NCBI GenBank assembly: GCA_946902985.2 | Contig: OX336397.1 | Span: 155,861,890-155,925,889 of the forward strand | Direction: 5' to 3' | DNA length: 64,000 bases | Source of the DNA: Meconema thalassinum | Taxonomy: Eukaryota > Arthropoda > Insecta > Orthoptera > Tettigoniidae | Part shown: piece after piece, positions 12,053 to 22,149 of the stretch | How positions within the stretch are numbered: the stretch's first letter is position 1 | How the letters are laid out: each line of letters starts with the position of its first letter | Notes under the pieces: generated by a model | What the model saw: the letters and a program-made list of their open reading frames with translations, nothing else | What the model was told of the DNA's origin: nothing | Databases searched by the model: none | Translations under genes and position numbers: made by a program

Positions 12053-12084
12053 GACAAACCAACATTGAGCTTTATACCGTATTT

Positions 12085-12410
12085 ACACATGCTAGTGCAA
12101 CAATCACAATAACGCAGGTTATCACAAAAATTCTACACACACACCCATGTACACGGGCAACATAACCACGATGTCTAAGCCCCGCAAATGAAATATTAAC
12201 TGTGGATACGATAGCATAGAGAATACTACAGTCCAATAAATCGTTGAGCAACACTGCAAAATGGCTTCAAATACCATATCCTATCTCTAATTTACACATG
12301 CTAGTGCAACAATCACAATAACGCAGGTTATCACAAACATTCTACATACACACCCATGTACACGGGGCAACATGACCACGATGTCTAAGCCCCGCAAATG
12401 AAATAACAAC
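12085..12410. repeat. direct repeat of a SINE-T 3' module
   Basis: Two copies (about 12085-12195 and 12293-12405) of GCAACAATCACAATAACGCA then CACCCATGTACACGGG and CGATGTCTAAGCCCCGCAAA. The module resembles the last 100 bp of SINE-T copies (ACACCCAAAGTACACGGGGC... GCAGCCCCTAAA) and the end of the SINE at 44825-45130. Confidence 0.6.
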
Positions 12411-12504
12411 TGTCTACACATGAAAACTGCAAAACGGTGATAGGAGAATGTAGGAATGTTTGCCACTATTTTTCTCTGACAGGATAGCATTAGCAAATTT
12501 TACC

Positions 12505-12625
12505 GGACTATCATGATACAGAGTAATCGTTGTTGCCTAGTGACAACCTGTCCATCAACGGTGCGGCGTTGACAATCATGATATAGTGTTAGTCGTTGTC
12601 GCCTAGCGACAATATGTCCGTCAAG
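12505..12625. repeat. short tandem pair with hairpin TGTCGCCTAGCGACA
   Basis: Two degenerate units of about 70-75 bp, each with ATCATGATA then a small hairpin (TTGCCTAGTGACAA and TTGTCGCCTAGCGACAA) and CTGTCCATCAA/ATGTCCGTCAA. Confidence 0.5.
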
Positions 12626-12739
12626 TTATTAGATCGGTGAAACGGTGTAGATTTGTGCAAAAGGGCCTAAATGCGGGGAATGGAGTGGTCTGTCCGAAAT
12701 TTAACATAGCCTAAACTATTCCTATTGAATCAGGCTATC

Positions 12740-12845
12740 ATATACAAAAATAATTTTTCGAATCCGACAGGTAGTTCCAGAGATTAGCGCGTTTAAACAC
12801 ATAAACGAACACACGCACTCTTCAGCTTTTTTAGTATAGCTAATA
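12740..12845 (-). mobile_element. Helitron 5' end fragment
   Basis: Read on the minus strand: GCTATACTAAAAAAGCTGAA, then AAACGCGCTAATCTCTGGAA and a TCGGATTCGAAAAATTA block. This is the same leader as the 5' end at 46721 (AAACGCACTAATCTCTGGAA). Body and 3' parts probably run leftward to about 10.1 kb, heavily rearranged. Confidence 0.6.
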
Positions 12846-12892
12846 CTGTTCATTTCATTTCATCAGTGTGCTAAGCTTTTGTTGATGAAAAT

Positions 12893-13046
12893 CTTGCGTC
12901 TCGTGACAGACTTGGCTGGACAACTCTTGTTCTTGTACTGTACGAGAAGCTGGAATGGATAGGTTAAGGAAGTAACGTCGAGTTTTGATGACGTCACACC
13001 ATTCAACCAATCAGCTTATCCAGCCAAGTCTGTCGCGAGACGCAAG
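12893..13046. mobile_element. 154-bp MITE with 28-bp TIRs
   Basis: Starts CTTGCGTCTCGTGACAGACT and ends AGTCTGTCGCGAGACGCAAG; the terminal inverted repeats extend 28 bp with one mismatch. The middle holds TGACGTCA and an ATTCAACCAAT block. No clear TSD, so the superfamily is unassigned. Confidence 0.8.
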
Positions 13047-13349
13047 TGTGTGAGTCTCGGTAACAGTTGAAGACACCCAATACGCCTCTTTCAGTAACAG
13101 TGGAGCAGCGACAAGCAATGACAATTTGCCGTCGGTGTAGGATCTACGTACATCACTCGCGAAGAATTACCACCTCTACAGGGCTTCAAAGGAACCTCCT
13201 GTAACCTGGTGTTTAAAATTGTATGTCCTCTTCGGGTTCTTCAAAGTTGAAAAGGATGTTGAATACCCTTCTAGCGCAGTGGAGAGACAGGCCTAAATTT
13301 GTGGAATACCCTTCAAGCGCTGTGGAGAGACGTCCTCGCTCGACATATC

Positions 13350-13616
13350 GTAGTCCGAGTCCCTAGATCTGTCTAGGTTAAGGATAGGTAAAGCAAGATC
13401 CACCCACTCGTACCTAATGAGAAGGGAAGTACCCGTGGGGCCGTATTCACCGTGGCCCACATTCTAACCGAGTGTGTGGATCTTGCTGACTTACGAAGAA
13501 ACCTTGGTTTGCAGATGACACTCAAACTTATATTAGCCGATGACTTGGTTCCTGCTGATCTCGACATCCGCTTCATAAGTGAGAGTGGGTTGGGGCCAGC
13601 AATCTAAATTTACAAG

Positions 13617-13618
<2 letters not shown>
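13350..13618 (+). pseudogene. LINE C-terminal (post-RNase H) fragment
   Basis: On the plus strand it reads GAVFTVAHILTECVDLADLR, then RNLGLQMTLKLILADDLVPA and RFISESGLGPAI. The HILxEC...LR layout is typical of the tail of Jockey/I-type LINE proteins after RNase H. The 3' UTR is interrupted by SINE-A (13619-13907) and resumes at 13908 (ACTCAAAGAACTTGTT), as in the sister copy at 62011-62300. Confidence 0.7.
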
Positions 13619-13671
<53 letters not shown>

Positions 13672-13907
13672 TCGGATATCTAATCTCCTTGACACTATAG
13701 TGCTCTCTAGTAGAGAAAGGAGGAATCTTGCCATTATGAAAACGGCCTACTGAATTCTAATGGTTTCTTTAACATGCCAACAACGTATGACATGCGTGCC
13801 ATGATTTTTGTCGCCTTTCAAAAATCACTTACCACGGCCAGGAGCGAAAATGCAAGCTTGGGCTTGGTAGTCAGACACGATAACCACTCACCCAATGCGA
13901 TTATTTA
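13619..13907 (-). mobile_element. SINE-A inserted in the LINE 3' UTR
   Basis: Minus-strand tRNA-derived SINE: its (ATT)n tail is the AAT tract at 13619-13671. It then reads back through the body shared with 26775-27156 and 61617-61998 (TGACATGCGTGCCATGATTT; CACGGCCAGGAGCG) to the tRNA-like head near 13900. Shorter than those copies (about 290 versus 382 bp). Confidence 0.75.
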
Positions 13908-14079
13908 CTCAAAGAACTTGTTATTTTTTGGATTTCTGGTTTATTTCCAGAATATTTTTCTGTATGATTACATTTATTAGTTTTATTTTGTGTTTCGTTT
14001 ATTAATATCATATTTATTCATCTTCCTCTACATTTTCGACAGTCATAATTTGTTTCAGAATATTTGTGATGGCTGTAGT

Positions 14080-14260
14080 TGTGTGGGGATAGGATTGGGA
14101 ATGAGTCAGTCGTGGCCTTTAGTTAAGAATCATCTCAGCATTTGCCTGTAGTAGAAGAGGGGAAACCCCGGAAAACTACTTTCAGGATCACTGAGGTAGA
14201 ATCGAACCCTCATCTTCTCAGTTTCGCCATATTATGACCCTCTTCAGGTCCCCGAAACTG
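14080..14260 (-). mobile_element. SINE-C fragment
   Basis: Has the SINE-C signature seen at 45336-45737: a CAGCATTTGCCTG block, then GGGAAACCCCGGAAAACTAC and, reversed, a box B (GAATCGAACCCTC). No TSD seen. Confidence 0.6.
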
Positions 14261-14412
14261 TCTCTGTTACATTAAGACGCCACCCACGCAACGACGGATT
14301 TACGAGAATATTTTTTTTGCATATTTTATGTTAAGTATTTGCATCTCCTAAAAAAAGTATAATTAAAAAATCACTAGGTTTTTGCAAATAAGTTTCCTTA
14401 TTATTACATGTA

Positions 14413-14880
14413 GTCGCCTTTGTTGTGTAGTGGTCAGGTTCGATTCCTTACTCTGCCACGAAATTTGAAAAGTGGTATGAGGACTGGAACGGGGTCTTCT
14501 CAGCCTCGGGTGGTCCAAATGAGTAAAGGGGGTTTGATTCCCACCTCATCTATCCTCGAAGTGGTTTTCCGTGGTTTCCCACTTCGTCTTCGGGCAAATG
14601 CCGGGATGGTCCCTACCGTCAGGCCATGGCTGCCTCCATCCCTCTTCCTTGTCTATTCCTCCCATTCTTCCCATCCCGTCCCATCCCTCATGAGGCCCCC
14701 CTGTTCGCTTTGCAGGTGAGGCTGCCTGGGCCAGGCGCTTGTGGCGCCTCCCTAGTTGTATCCCCCGACTCGATGTCAAGCACCCGGACACCGCCCGTAG
14801 AGGCGGTAAAGATGGGATCCCTCGCTGAGTCCGTGGGAAAAGTCTATCCGGAGGGTAAACTGACTACGAAAAAAATAATA
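14413..14880 (+). mobile_element. full-length SINE-B with 11-bp TSD
   Basis: A 468-bp tRNA-derived SINE. Its head has TGTAGTGGTCAGGTTCGATT (boxes A and B merged by a short deletion). A second GTTTGATTCCC and a CAAATGCCGGGATGGTCC block follow, then a C/T-rich middle and a GC-rich end. It is flanked by perfect copies of TATTACATGTA at 14402-14412 and 14881-14891. Confidence 0.85.
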
Positions 14881-14899
14881 TATTACATGTAAAGGTGCA

Positions 14900-15583
14900 A
14901 AAATAATGCTGAAAATGTTAAGTGGAAGACGCAATTAGACTTGGAGATTTAACTGGGGTGACATAGACTTCAAGAGAAAGCATGCGATGAACCTACGGTA
15001 CTTAACCTCTCCTCTTCATAATCTGCAGTAGTTCCCTTTTGCATTTTTATAAAAAAAAAAGACTTAAGCTTGTGTTTGCAACATCAAAGAAAAATGAACG
15101 CGAACAGAATATTGCTGGTCTTTGAGGAGGGTGAAGGAATGAGAGAGAAATACAATGGTATTAGTCTTCAGAATCCTCTTAGAACAGAATAATTAGTTCG
15201 CTTTCTCCCCGCCAGGCACGCTGCCTCTTATTAGCGCTGGGGAACATCTCCAAACTTCAATGACATTAATTTTACAGATCGCTGGGAAATTATTTCCGCT
15301 CTTCCAAGCGAGGGAATTGTCAAAGAATCGGCACTCAAACGTTTGCTCATTGTCACCATTAAGTTTAAATTGCGGATTCCCATCTTATAACTGTCAAGCT
15401 CGCAAGTTTGGCGTTGGCGAAGTAATTCCTTTTTTTGCTATTGTTGTTGCTTGGGCTCGTGTGGTTTATTTGTCTCTTGTGTCGTATGTCGTAGTCGTTA
15501 ATTTGTAATTGAGGGTAGAATTTGGAAAGGAGGCCATTTCTTTAAGTTAGAAACCTTCACGCCATTTACCTGCAGTAAAACTA
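14900..15583. other. unassigned
   Basis: No gene or element recognised; ordinary-looking single-copy sequence with one A run near 15050. Confidence 0.3.
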
Positions 15584-16230
15584 TAAGGCTCGTTCAAAAA
15601 GTAACGAGCCGGAGGCATAATTAAAGAAACCAGTACCTGTATGTTACAAGTATTGGCCCTGGCTGTTGAGGCACTTGTCCCACTGTGACACGAGGCAGTG
15701 AATGGCTGTCTCATAAAGTTCCCTGGACTGCGATGTGAACCAGTTCCGCACGTACAGCTGGACGTCGGCGTCCGAGGTGAATCGTTGGCTCCGCAGAGCC
15801 CTTTTCAGGGGAACAAACACGGCGTAATTAAAGGGAGAGAGGTCTGGACTGTATGGAGGGTGCCGAGAACCTCCCATTTGAATTTCTGCAGGAGTGCCGC
15901 GACTGTGTTGGCCGTATGAGGTCGTGCATTGTCGTGGAGCAGAATGACCCCAATAGTGAGATTGCCTGGCCGTTTTGTTTTGATCGCTTCGCGAGTAACG
16001 CTGGGCATTCACTGTTGTCCCGTGCGGCATGAAGTGTATCAGAAGGGGGCCATCTTGGTCAAAGAAGAACGTCAGCATTACCTTTCATGCACTCGTGTGG
16101 ATGGCCTTGCCTTTTTTTGGGTGGTGGTGATCCTGGATGCTTCCACTGGAGGCTTTGTCGTTTGGATTCTGGTTCGAAGTGATGACACCATGACTCGTCT
16201 CCAGCCGCCACTCGACGTACGTTTTAAGGC
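15584..16230 (-). pseudogene. mariner transposase catalytic half, frameshifted
   Basis: The 3' TIR (TAAGGCTCGTTCAAAAAGTA) begins after TA at 15582-15583. Reading minus from about 16230: GDESWCHHFEPESKRQSLQW (first catalytic Asp, the D of GDESW), PPPKK, LTFFFDQDGPLL, the second block LLHDNARPHTA, then PPYSPDLSPFNYAVF and WDKCLNSQGQYL. Several frame changes are needed to join these. The usual third catalytic Asp (SPxD) is Asn here (SPFNY), so it would be dead even without frameshifts. The N-terminal HTH half of this mariner is missing. Confidence 0.85.
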
Positions 16231-16713
16231 TGAACCTGTAGCTCTAAAATTACTCACCCATAACAAAATTGTGTTACGAGATGGAACGCGTCCTCTTCGG
16301 CCCACATTAAAGTGTTGATGGAACTGACGCTGAGTAACGACGCAAGACTCACCACTTAAAAAAAAAATATGCCTCGACAACAAACGCACGTTGTTCACCT
16401 GTCCACAGCTCCATGGCTATTGAAATGGCATCACGTAGGCTCATCATCGCGCCAATCCCCACTACCTCCACCACTAACTCGCTCAGCCGTACAACGACAT
16501 AAACCGTCAGATCTTTTTGCCGCATGGTAAAAGATGGGCATCATTTGAAAGACGTAATCTTCAAATCTTAAAAGTTAAAATCTATTGTTCTTTCATGTTT
16601 TCCATTAATTGACATGTACACCTTGCTGATATAAGTAATAAAAGATTTTATATCATTTAAAATGTTTGTGTTGTTGTGATTTAAAAACCGTCAGATCTTT
16701 TTGCCGCTCCCTG
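16231..16713 (-). pseudogene. DUF4817-type Tc1/mariner-like N-terminal fragment
   Basis: Minus-strand frame reads FLSGESCVVTQRQFHQHFNV, then VPSRNTILLWVSNFRATGSA, the helix-turn-helix of DUF4817-type transposases. It joins the mariner catalytic half near 16230 in the same direction. The motif CCGTCAGATCTTTTTGCCGC occurs twice, at 16504-16523 and 16688-16707, the second followed by TCCCTGTA, probably the element end. Confidence 0.7.
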
Positions 16714-17898
16714 TAGAAGAACTGAGCATCACAAAACGTTTATCTTCCCGTGTTAGTGAAGGTTACCTCCAATTCCTGGGACACACTTTGAGGAGAGAAG
16801 GAGACAATTTAGAAAAGACCATTCTACACGGCAAAATTGATGGTACCAGATCAAGAGGTAGAACAACAAGTAGATGGTTCCAGGGGCGTATATAAGGAGG
16901 GGGGGGGGGGGTGCCCGGGGGCCCGGGCCCCTCCCGAAATGTTTGTCACATATAATATTAGTTTATGAATTAAAGCATTAAACACTTATATACCTATCAT
17001 GTACTATTGTTACGAAGCGATATATGGCAAAGTTTCAAAGCAAGGCGACGGTAGAGCGATGTAAACAGTGTAACCATCAGTTTGTTCTGATCTTATGTGT
17101 ACGAACATAACCTCTTATTACTCTCCAGTGGCTTCGCTCTTAAGAACGTACCAAGAACAGCAACAAGTACCCTTGGAGCGTGTGACAAAAGATTTTCCCC
17201 TAACTTTTATACCCTTATCAAACTTTTGGCAAATTTGCCTCTCTCTGTAGCTACCGGTACTGTCGAACGGAGTTTCAGTTGGTGAAATCATACTTAAGAA
17301 ATTTTCTACTCTGTAAACAGACTCAACGTTCTAGTATTGTTATCTATTCACAGACAACTACAAATCACTGTCGATAACGTTATAAAGCGATTTGGTATGC
17401 TTCAAGAAACCTTGACTTTATATTATAGTGTAAGTTGTAAATCAAAACAGTAGACTAATGTTAATTCTTTCCATGTAAACACTATCAAGTGAGCCAGATG
17501 ATTGAATTAATAAAAAGTAACATAAAATAGTCTTAGTTATGTTTGACATTAACCAAATATAAAACATCACAACAAATTGGTTGAAAAAGTGATGCCAGAT
17601 AGCGTTAAAACTCATCATATTGCACCAAATTATACAAAAGTTTCACGGGAAGGATCCCCGGATCCCCTTTTCTTTGGGGGATACTCCATGTCCCCTAACC
17701 CCCGGTTGGGCACTCCCAAAATAAAACTCTATATACGCCCCTGGGTTAGACCAAGCAAAGAAGATCGCCGGCCTACCTGTTCACGATATCTTACGAAGGG
17801 CTGAAGATCGCTTAGGATGGAAACGTCTCGTCAAGGATGTAGTTACTAATGAAGTGAAGACATGAGGTTACGACGCTCAGGAATGAGTAAAGTGATTA

Positions 17899-17930
<32 letters not shown>
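16711..17930 (+). pseudogene. RTE-type LINE 3' end, split by an insertion
   Basis: Protein before the insertion: EELSITKRLSSRV, YLQFLGHTLRREGDNLEKTI, GRTTSRW; after it: LDQAKKIAGLPVHDILRRAE and DRLGWKRLVKDV. Together this is the conserved C-terminal tail of RTE-like LINEs. The 3' UTR is short and ends in a (GAT)n tract (17898-17929), the classical RTE 3' tail. The interrupting element is 16880-17744. Confidence 0.85.
16880..17744 (+). mobile_element. hAT-like TIR element with GTT duplication
   Basis: 865 bp with perfect TIRs CCAGGGGCGTATATA and TATATACGCCCCTGG, each followed inward by G- or C-rich runs. Flanked by GTT on both sides; removing the element restores the LINE codons. At 17097-17285 it encodes YTLIKLLANLPLSVATGTVE then RSFSW, the C-terminal dimerisation motif of hAT transposases. 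A 3-bp duplication is unusual for hAT (normally 8 bp), so the superfamily call is tentative. Confidence 0.75.
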
Positions 17931-18297
17931 ATATGACACATTGAAGAGGTGCGGGGGCTTTACAATAAATGGTGTGTAGAATATACACACAAATATTACC
18001 TACTTTACAACGCTAGGTCTAGTGACAGTTGCTAATGTTGGGAGCTCATCAACACCCGGTACAGCACGTGTTAGCACCTGTAAGAACACACAGCGCTCCT
18101 GGCGGCGGGAGGGGAATAAGGCTCACTAATTATTCCTTTGTGTGGGGATTTGTACGGCTTGTCGACAGCTAAGACTGTTGTGTCTTGTAGGAACACAATG
18201 CGGACTGATTGAACAGCGCTTACACAGACATTCCTTGCTCTGTTCATTACTGTGCTAGCACACGCTCGTTTGTTCTCTCTGATGTCACAGACTTGTA

Positions 18298-18330
18298 ATA
18301 ATAATAATAACAACAATACTAATAATACCA
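18298..18330. repeat. interrupted (AAT/AAC)n microsatellite
   Basis: AAT-type triplets with two AAC interruptions. Confidence 0.8.
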
Positions 18331-18379
18331 GCCAGATACCGTTATTGATATCGCAGTGCCCAATAGCCATAATCTGCAA

Positions 18380-18530
18380 CAAACCTGATGTGTGGGGGTC
18401 CGGGCGGGGACACCAAGAGTCCGCCGATGAGCCAGCTTGGTGTCCTAGCCGAAACCCCACACAAGACACGGCACAAACCTAGAAGAATTGCTGAGTTTTA
18501 ATTCACCGGCCGTGAAAGCCAATATACCGT
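18380..18530. repeat. half of a fold-back repeat
   Basis: Matches the right arm and tail of the complete fold-back at 40141-40340: CCGATGAGCCAGCTTG, then AAACCCCACACAAGACACGG, AGAAGAATTGCTGAGTTTTA. The left arm is missing. Confidence 0.65.
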
Positions 18531-18628
18531 CTTTCTGATGTGAGAAGATCGCCAAATATCTGCCCTTGGCTGACGAAATACGTCAAATTTTGAGACAGGG
18601 AAGTGCCCATAGTCATCTCTTCTACCGG

Positions 18629-18930
18629 GGCGGCTTTGGTGGCGTAGTTGGATGCATGCTGAGCTTCTATGCCCAAGGTCACGGGTTCAAACCCGGCCGA
18701 AGTCGTCGGATTTTTAAGAGCGTTAAAAATCCTTCGGGGGGGAAGTAAAGCTGGCGGTCCCATGTCATAGATTTATGGCATGATAAAGAACTTTCCACTA
18801 CACTTGTGTGAATCTAAATTATAGGTTAGATTTGACTGACGCTCTTAGGTTCCATCGTTCGTCGCCAGGACGCCTGCGGTGGCATCTAACAACCAAGTTC
18901 AGAACTATCCGAAGAAAGTTATTTCTCCCT
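18629..18930 (+). mobile_element. SINE-T, 3' truncated
   Basis: Head GGCGGCTTTGGTGGCGTAGT with box B GGGTTCAAACCCGG, then the body AAAGCTGGCGGTCCCATGTC and TCGTCGCCAGG. It lacks the last 200 bp present in full copies at 27642-28151 and 50545-51045. Confidence 0.8.
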
Positions 18931-18939
18931 TAAGTATGT

Positions 18940-19260
18940 CAGAATTCTCTTTGTTAATCGGTCGTCATTCTGTCTCATGATGTGGCCGTAATATCTCAGT
19001 CGTCGTTTGTGGAAATCTGTCTCGATGTGTGAGTATCCGTCTGCGATTGTAGGCGATATCCAGTGAGTTTAGGACCCAATATTTTCGGGATGATTTTTCT
19101 CTCCAACTTCTCGACATTTTCGAGATCCCCTTTATAGTTGAGGTTTTTAAGGTCTCGATGTTCTCGAGATCCCCTTTGTAGTTGAGGTTTAAGGTCTCGC
19201 TGTGTCTCGGGCTTGATGACAGTCGTGTAGTGTTGATGCTCATGCATCTCCTGTTGTAGA
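18940..19260 (-). pseudogene. LINE RT C-terminal fragment with internal duplication
   Basis: Minus-strand text SETLNLNYKGDLEN, then KLERKIIPKILGPKLTGYRL, like the plus-strand LINE at 43520-44340 (ETLIMNEKGLM; ERKILRKILGP). The NLNYKGDLENxE segment occurs twice (about 19125-19160 and 19165-19200), a local tandem duplication. Confidence 0.65.
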
Positions 19261-19271
19261 TGCTCGATTAT

Positions 19272-19302
19272 TATCATTCTTCTTCTTCTTCTTCTTCTTC
19301 AT

Positions 19303-19342
<40 letters not shown>

Positions 19343-19345
19343 TCC
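19272..19345. repeat. (TTC)n then (TTTC)n tract
   Basis: On the minus strand it is a (GAAA)n(GAA)n tail following the LINE end at 19395, so probably that element's 3' tail. Confidence 0.85.
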
Positions 19346-19394
19346 TCGTCATGCCCGACTAAGGAGCGCGATTGAACTTATTTGGCTGATGGCA

Positions 19395-19980
19395 TTGCCT
19401 TTCACTTCTCCCAAAATCTCTTCATCTTCTCGCTGTGGCTTCTCTTGCGATCTTCTGACCAGGTTTTGTTGGTGATAGCGCTTGGATGGTCTGCAAAGCG
19501 GTGATTATCGACTAATTCTCTGAACTTAGCTTTGTCTAGTACAATGTCATCTGTGATGCCTGTTTCCTGAAGATCTTTTCCAACTTCAAGCTGCCAGGTG
19601 TTTCTAACTTTCATTGGCAGGGCAAGGTTAAGAATCCTTTTGGTCAGTCTCTGATTGGCCATCCTGAGGATATGCCCGTAAAATTTCAATCGTCTTTTCC
19701 TAAATGTGTCTGAGATTTTCTCCGAGTGCTGGTATAAGTCTTGGGATTTTCTTTTCATCCAGATTCCTTCTGTACAGACTGGTCCATTTTGTTTTGTTTT
19801 TCCACATCTTTAATTAATGATCTGCCCCCCAATAATCAGCGTTCGTTTCTGAAGCTTGATTAGAGTGTTGTAATGCCGTAATTTTGCATTTCTGAATATT
19901 GATTTTGTATTATATCTGTTCCAAGTGAGTCTGTAATCATTTAGCAGTTTAGAGATCCTTTCTTTGTTTGCTTATTATCA
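19395..19980 (-). pseudogene. LINE RT C-terminal fragment
   Basis: Reads (minus) LYQHSEKISDTFRKRRLKFY then GHILRMANQRLTKRIL, GKDLQETGITDD and a basic end (RSHSEKMKRFWEK). Upstream, RNAKLRHYNTLIK is a relic of the thumb region. Same family as 43520-44340; frames are broken. Confidence 0.75.
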
Positions 19981-20019
19981 TTATTATTGTTAAATTACAT
20001 TACATTATGCGAACCGGCC

Positions 20020-20571
20020 AAAACTAAGGACCAAGCAAAATATAATTTCATTTCCTTCTCATAGTTCTTTCTTCATTTCTCTTCCTTCACATTTCCTTAA
20101 TTCTTTCAGAGTGTTGCGCCTTTCTCCCTGCTGTCCATCTTCCTCTCCTGCGTTCTCTCTTTTCTACAACAAGAACCTTTATGTTAGAAAGTATTTCCCA
20201 GAACTGTGTTCTGTCTCGACAGTCGTCATCTGTAATTCCTAGCCTCCGGAGTTCTTCCTTCATATGCTTGGTGTAACCCCCTTGGGTCTTCAGATTGTAT
20301 ATTTTATCAGAAATTTATTTATTTATTCTTGTTGGATTCATTCTAACCATATGACCATAGAAACGTAAACGTATTTTCCTAATTGTTGTTTCCAGCTCTT
20401 CCACTCTTTCACATATCTCCTTGTTTGATCTTAGTCAGTAAGTTCCCTGTACCACTTTTGGGCCGTAAATCCAACTCAGTATCCTCCTTTCAATCCTCAG
20501 AAGGTTTTCCAGGTTCATCAAATTTGCCGTCTCCCACACCACATAAGATCACTGCTTTTACCACAGCATTC
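20020..20571 (-). pseudogene. LINE C-terminal fragment, cut by the palindromic element
   Basis: The DNA is closely related to 61150-61604 and 62316-62400 (minus), for example CATTTCCTTAATTCTTTCAG and AGAGTGTTGCGCCTTTCTC. It encodes the same basic tail as there, with stops. The LINE is interrupted at a TA by the palindrome starting at 20574. Confidence 0.7.
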
Positions 20572-20573
20572 TA

Positions 20574-21733
20574 CTGTCGACCAAAATATTATGTGCACTC
20601 GATTTTGAAGGTTGTTTGTGAAGTAACCAATAGACCTACATAAAATCCAATAACATCATCATTTTCGTTGTTCTGTTTTACGTTCGGGAATGTAGGTTTG
20701 GAATTTTTAATTTATATTTTAATATTTTTTATCGCAGTTGAAACACAAAAAGTGCCCGTTTTTAAGCGTGTTTCAACCATGCATCCCATTTAAGAATTAT
20801 TATCTCACAAACCCGGCATCAGATCGAATCCAAATTTTAACACAATATACATTGGAATGTTGTATAACAGCATTATTAATTTCAGCATTTTGTGTGTTCA
20901 AGAACGAAAGTTGTTATCATTTTTGTAAGGTAACTTTTTCTCGGCTCGGGGTCGTTGGAAAATGTAGTTTTTGGTCGCCTTGTAATCCTAATACATCAAA
21001 TCGTTATGCTATATGACTGTGAAATACGTAAATTAATTCACTTATTTTATATCGGTTTGTATTTGTACGGGGATTTAAGACATGGTTCACCAGCTAGCCG
21101 CTCCGAGAAATGCTGTACAGCGTTGCTGATATGGAGCCCATCACTTCCGAGCGAGGCGCGCAATGACGCGTGGTGGAGCCCATCTTGACAACGCTGTACA
21201 GCTTTCACCGGAGCGGCTAACTGGTGAACCATGTCTTAATTCCCCGTACAAATACTGATATAAAATAAGTGAATTCATTTACGTATTTCACAATCATACA
21301 GCAAACCTTTTTGATGTATAAGAATTACAACGCGATCAAGAACTACATTTTCCAACCACCCCGAGCCGAGAAAAAGTTACCTTACAAAAATGATAACAAC
21401 TTTGTTTCTTGGACACACAAAATTTTGGAATTAATAAAACAGTTATACAACATTCCAATGTATATTGTGTTAACATTTTGATTCGATGTGATAACGGGTT
21501 TGTGAGATAATATTTCTTAAATGTGACGCATGGTTGAAACACGCTTAAAAACGGGCACTTTTTGTGTTCCAACTGCGATAAAAATATTAAAATATAAATA
21601 AAAATCCAAACCTACATGAACTAACGTAAAATAGAACGACGAAAATGATGATGTTATTGGATTTTATGTAGGTTTATTGGTTACTTCACAAACAACCTTC
21701 AAACTCGAGTACACATAATATTTTGGTCGACGG
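20574..21733. mobile_element. 1.16-kb palindromic TA element, copy 1
   Basis: The whole element is two inverted arms of about 560 bp around a short centre near 21150. It starts CTGTCGACCAAAATATTATG and ends with the reverse of that, flanked by TA at 20572-20573 and 21734-21735. The centre includes AGCCGCTCCG and AGCGTTGCTGATATGGAGCC with their inverted mates. No transposase; the arms contain incidental frames. TA targets fit a Tc1/mariner-type mobiliser. Confidence 0.85.
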
Positions 21734-21735
21734 TA

Positions 21736-22140
21736 GTGTTGTAGTTTGACATTAAGGGAGAGGTTTTTTTTTTAGTGGAGAAGTGGAGTTTTTGTAGTTT
21801 AAGTATTGTTATAATTATTACTGACGAGAGAATTTGGTTGAATCATTGCGGATGTTACGCCATCTCCAATGACCCGGGAACACATTCCAAAACATGTGTT
21901 TTGTTGTTCCACGATAAATCGAGCCATGTTGTGCAATATGCTCGCTGAATATTCAGCACAGCTGGTAGCCTCATGCTCCAATAAACTAGTAATTGCAATG
22001 TCTGCATGCGCAGCTAATAATTCCCCATCACGCTTCCTGCATTACTAAATTTTATGTAATAATAACATTTTTACTTTTTAAATTGCTCCTCTGAGCAGGA
22101 CTCACATTAAGTCTTGAAGACAATGCTGCCAACATTATGA
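21736..22140. other. unassigned
   Basis: Moderate-complexity sequence with a 60-codon minus frame (about 21799-21981) that I do not recognise. Confidence 0.3.
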
Positions 22141-22149
22141 TGATGATGA

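Noticed and set aside
18071..18469. 132-codon minus-strand frame across 18.1-18.5 kb
   Set aside because: It crosses an AAT microsatellite (giving a Leu run) and a fold-back fragment; no domain features.
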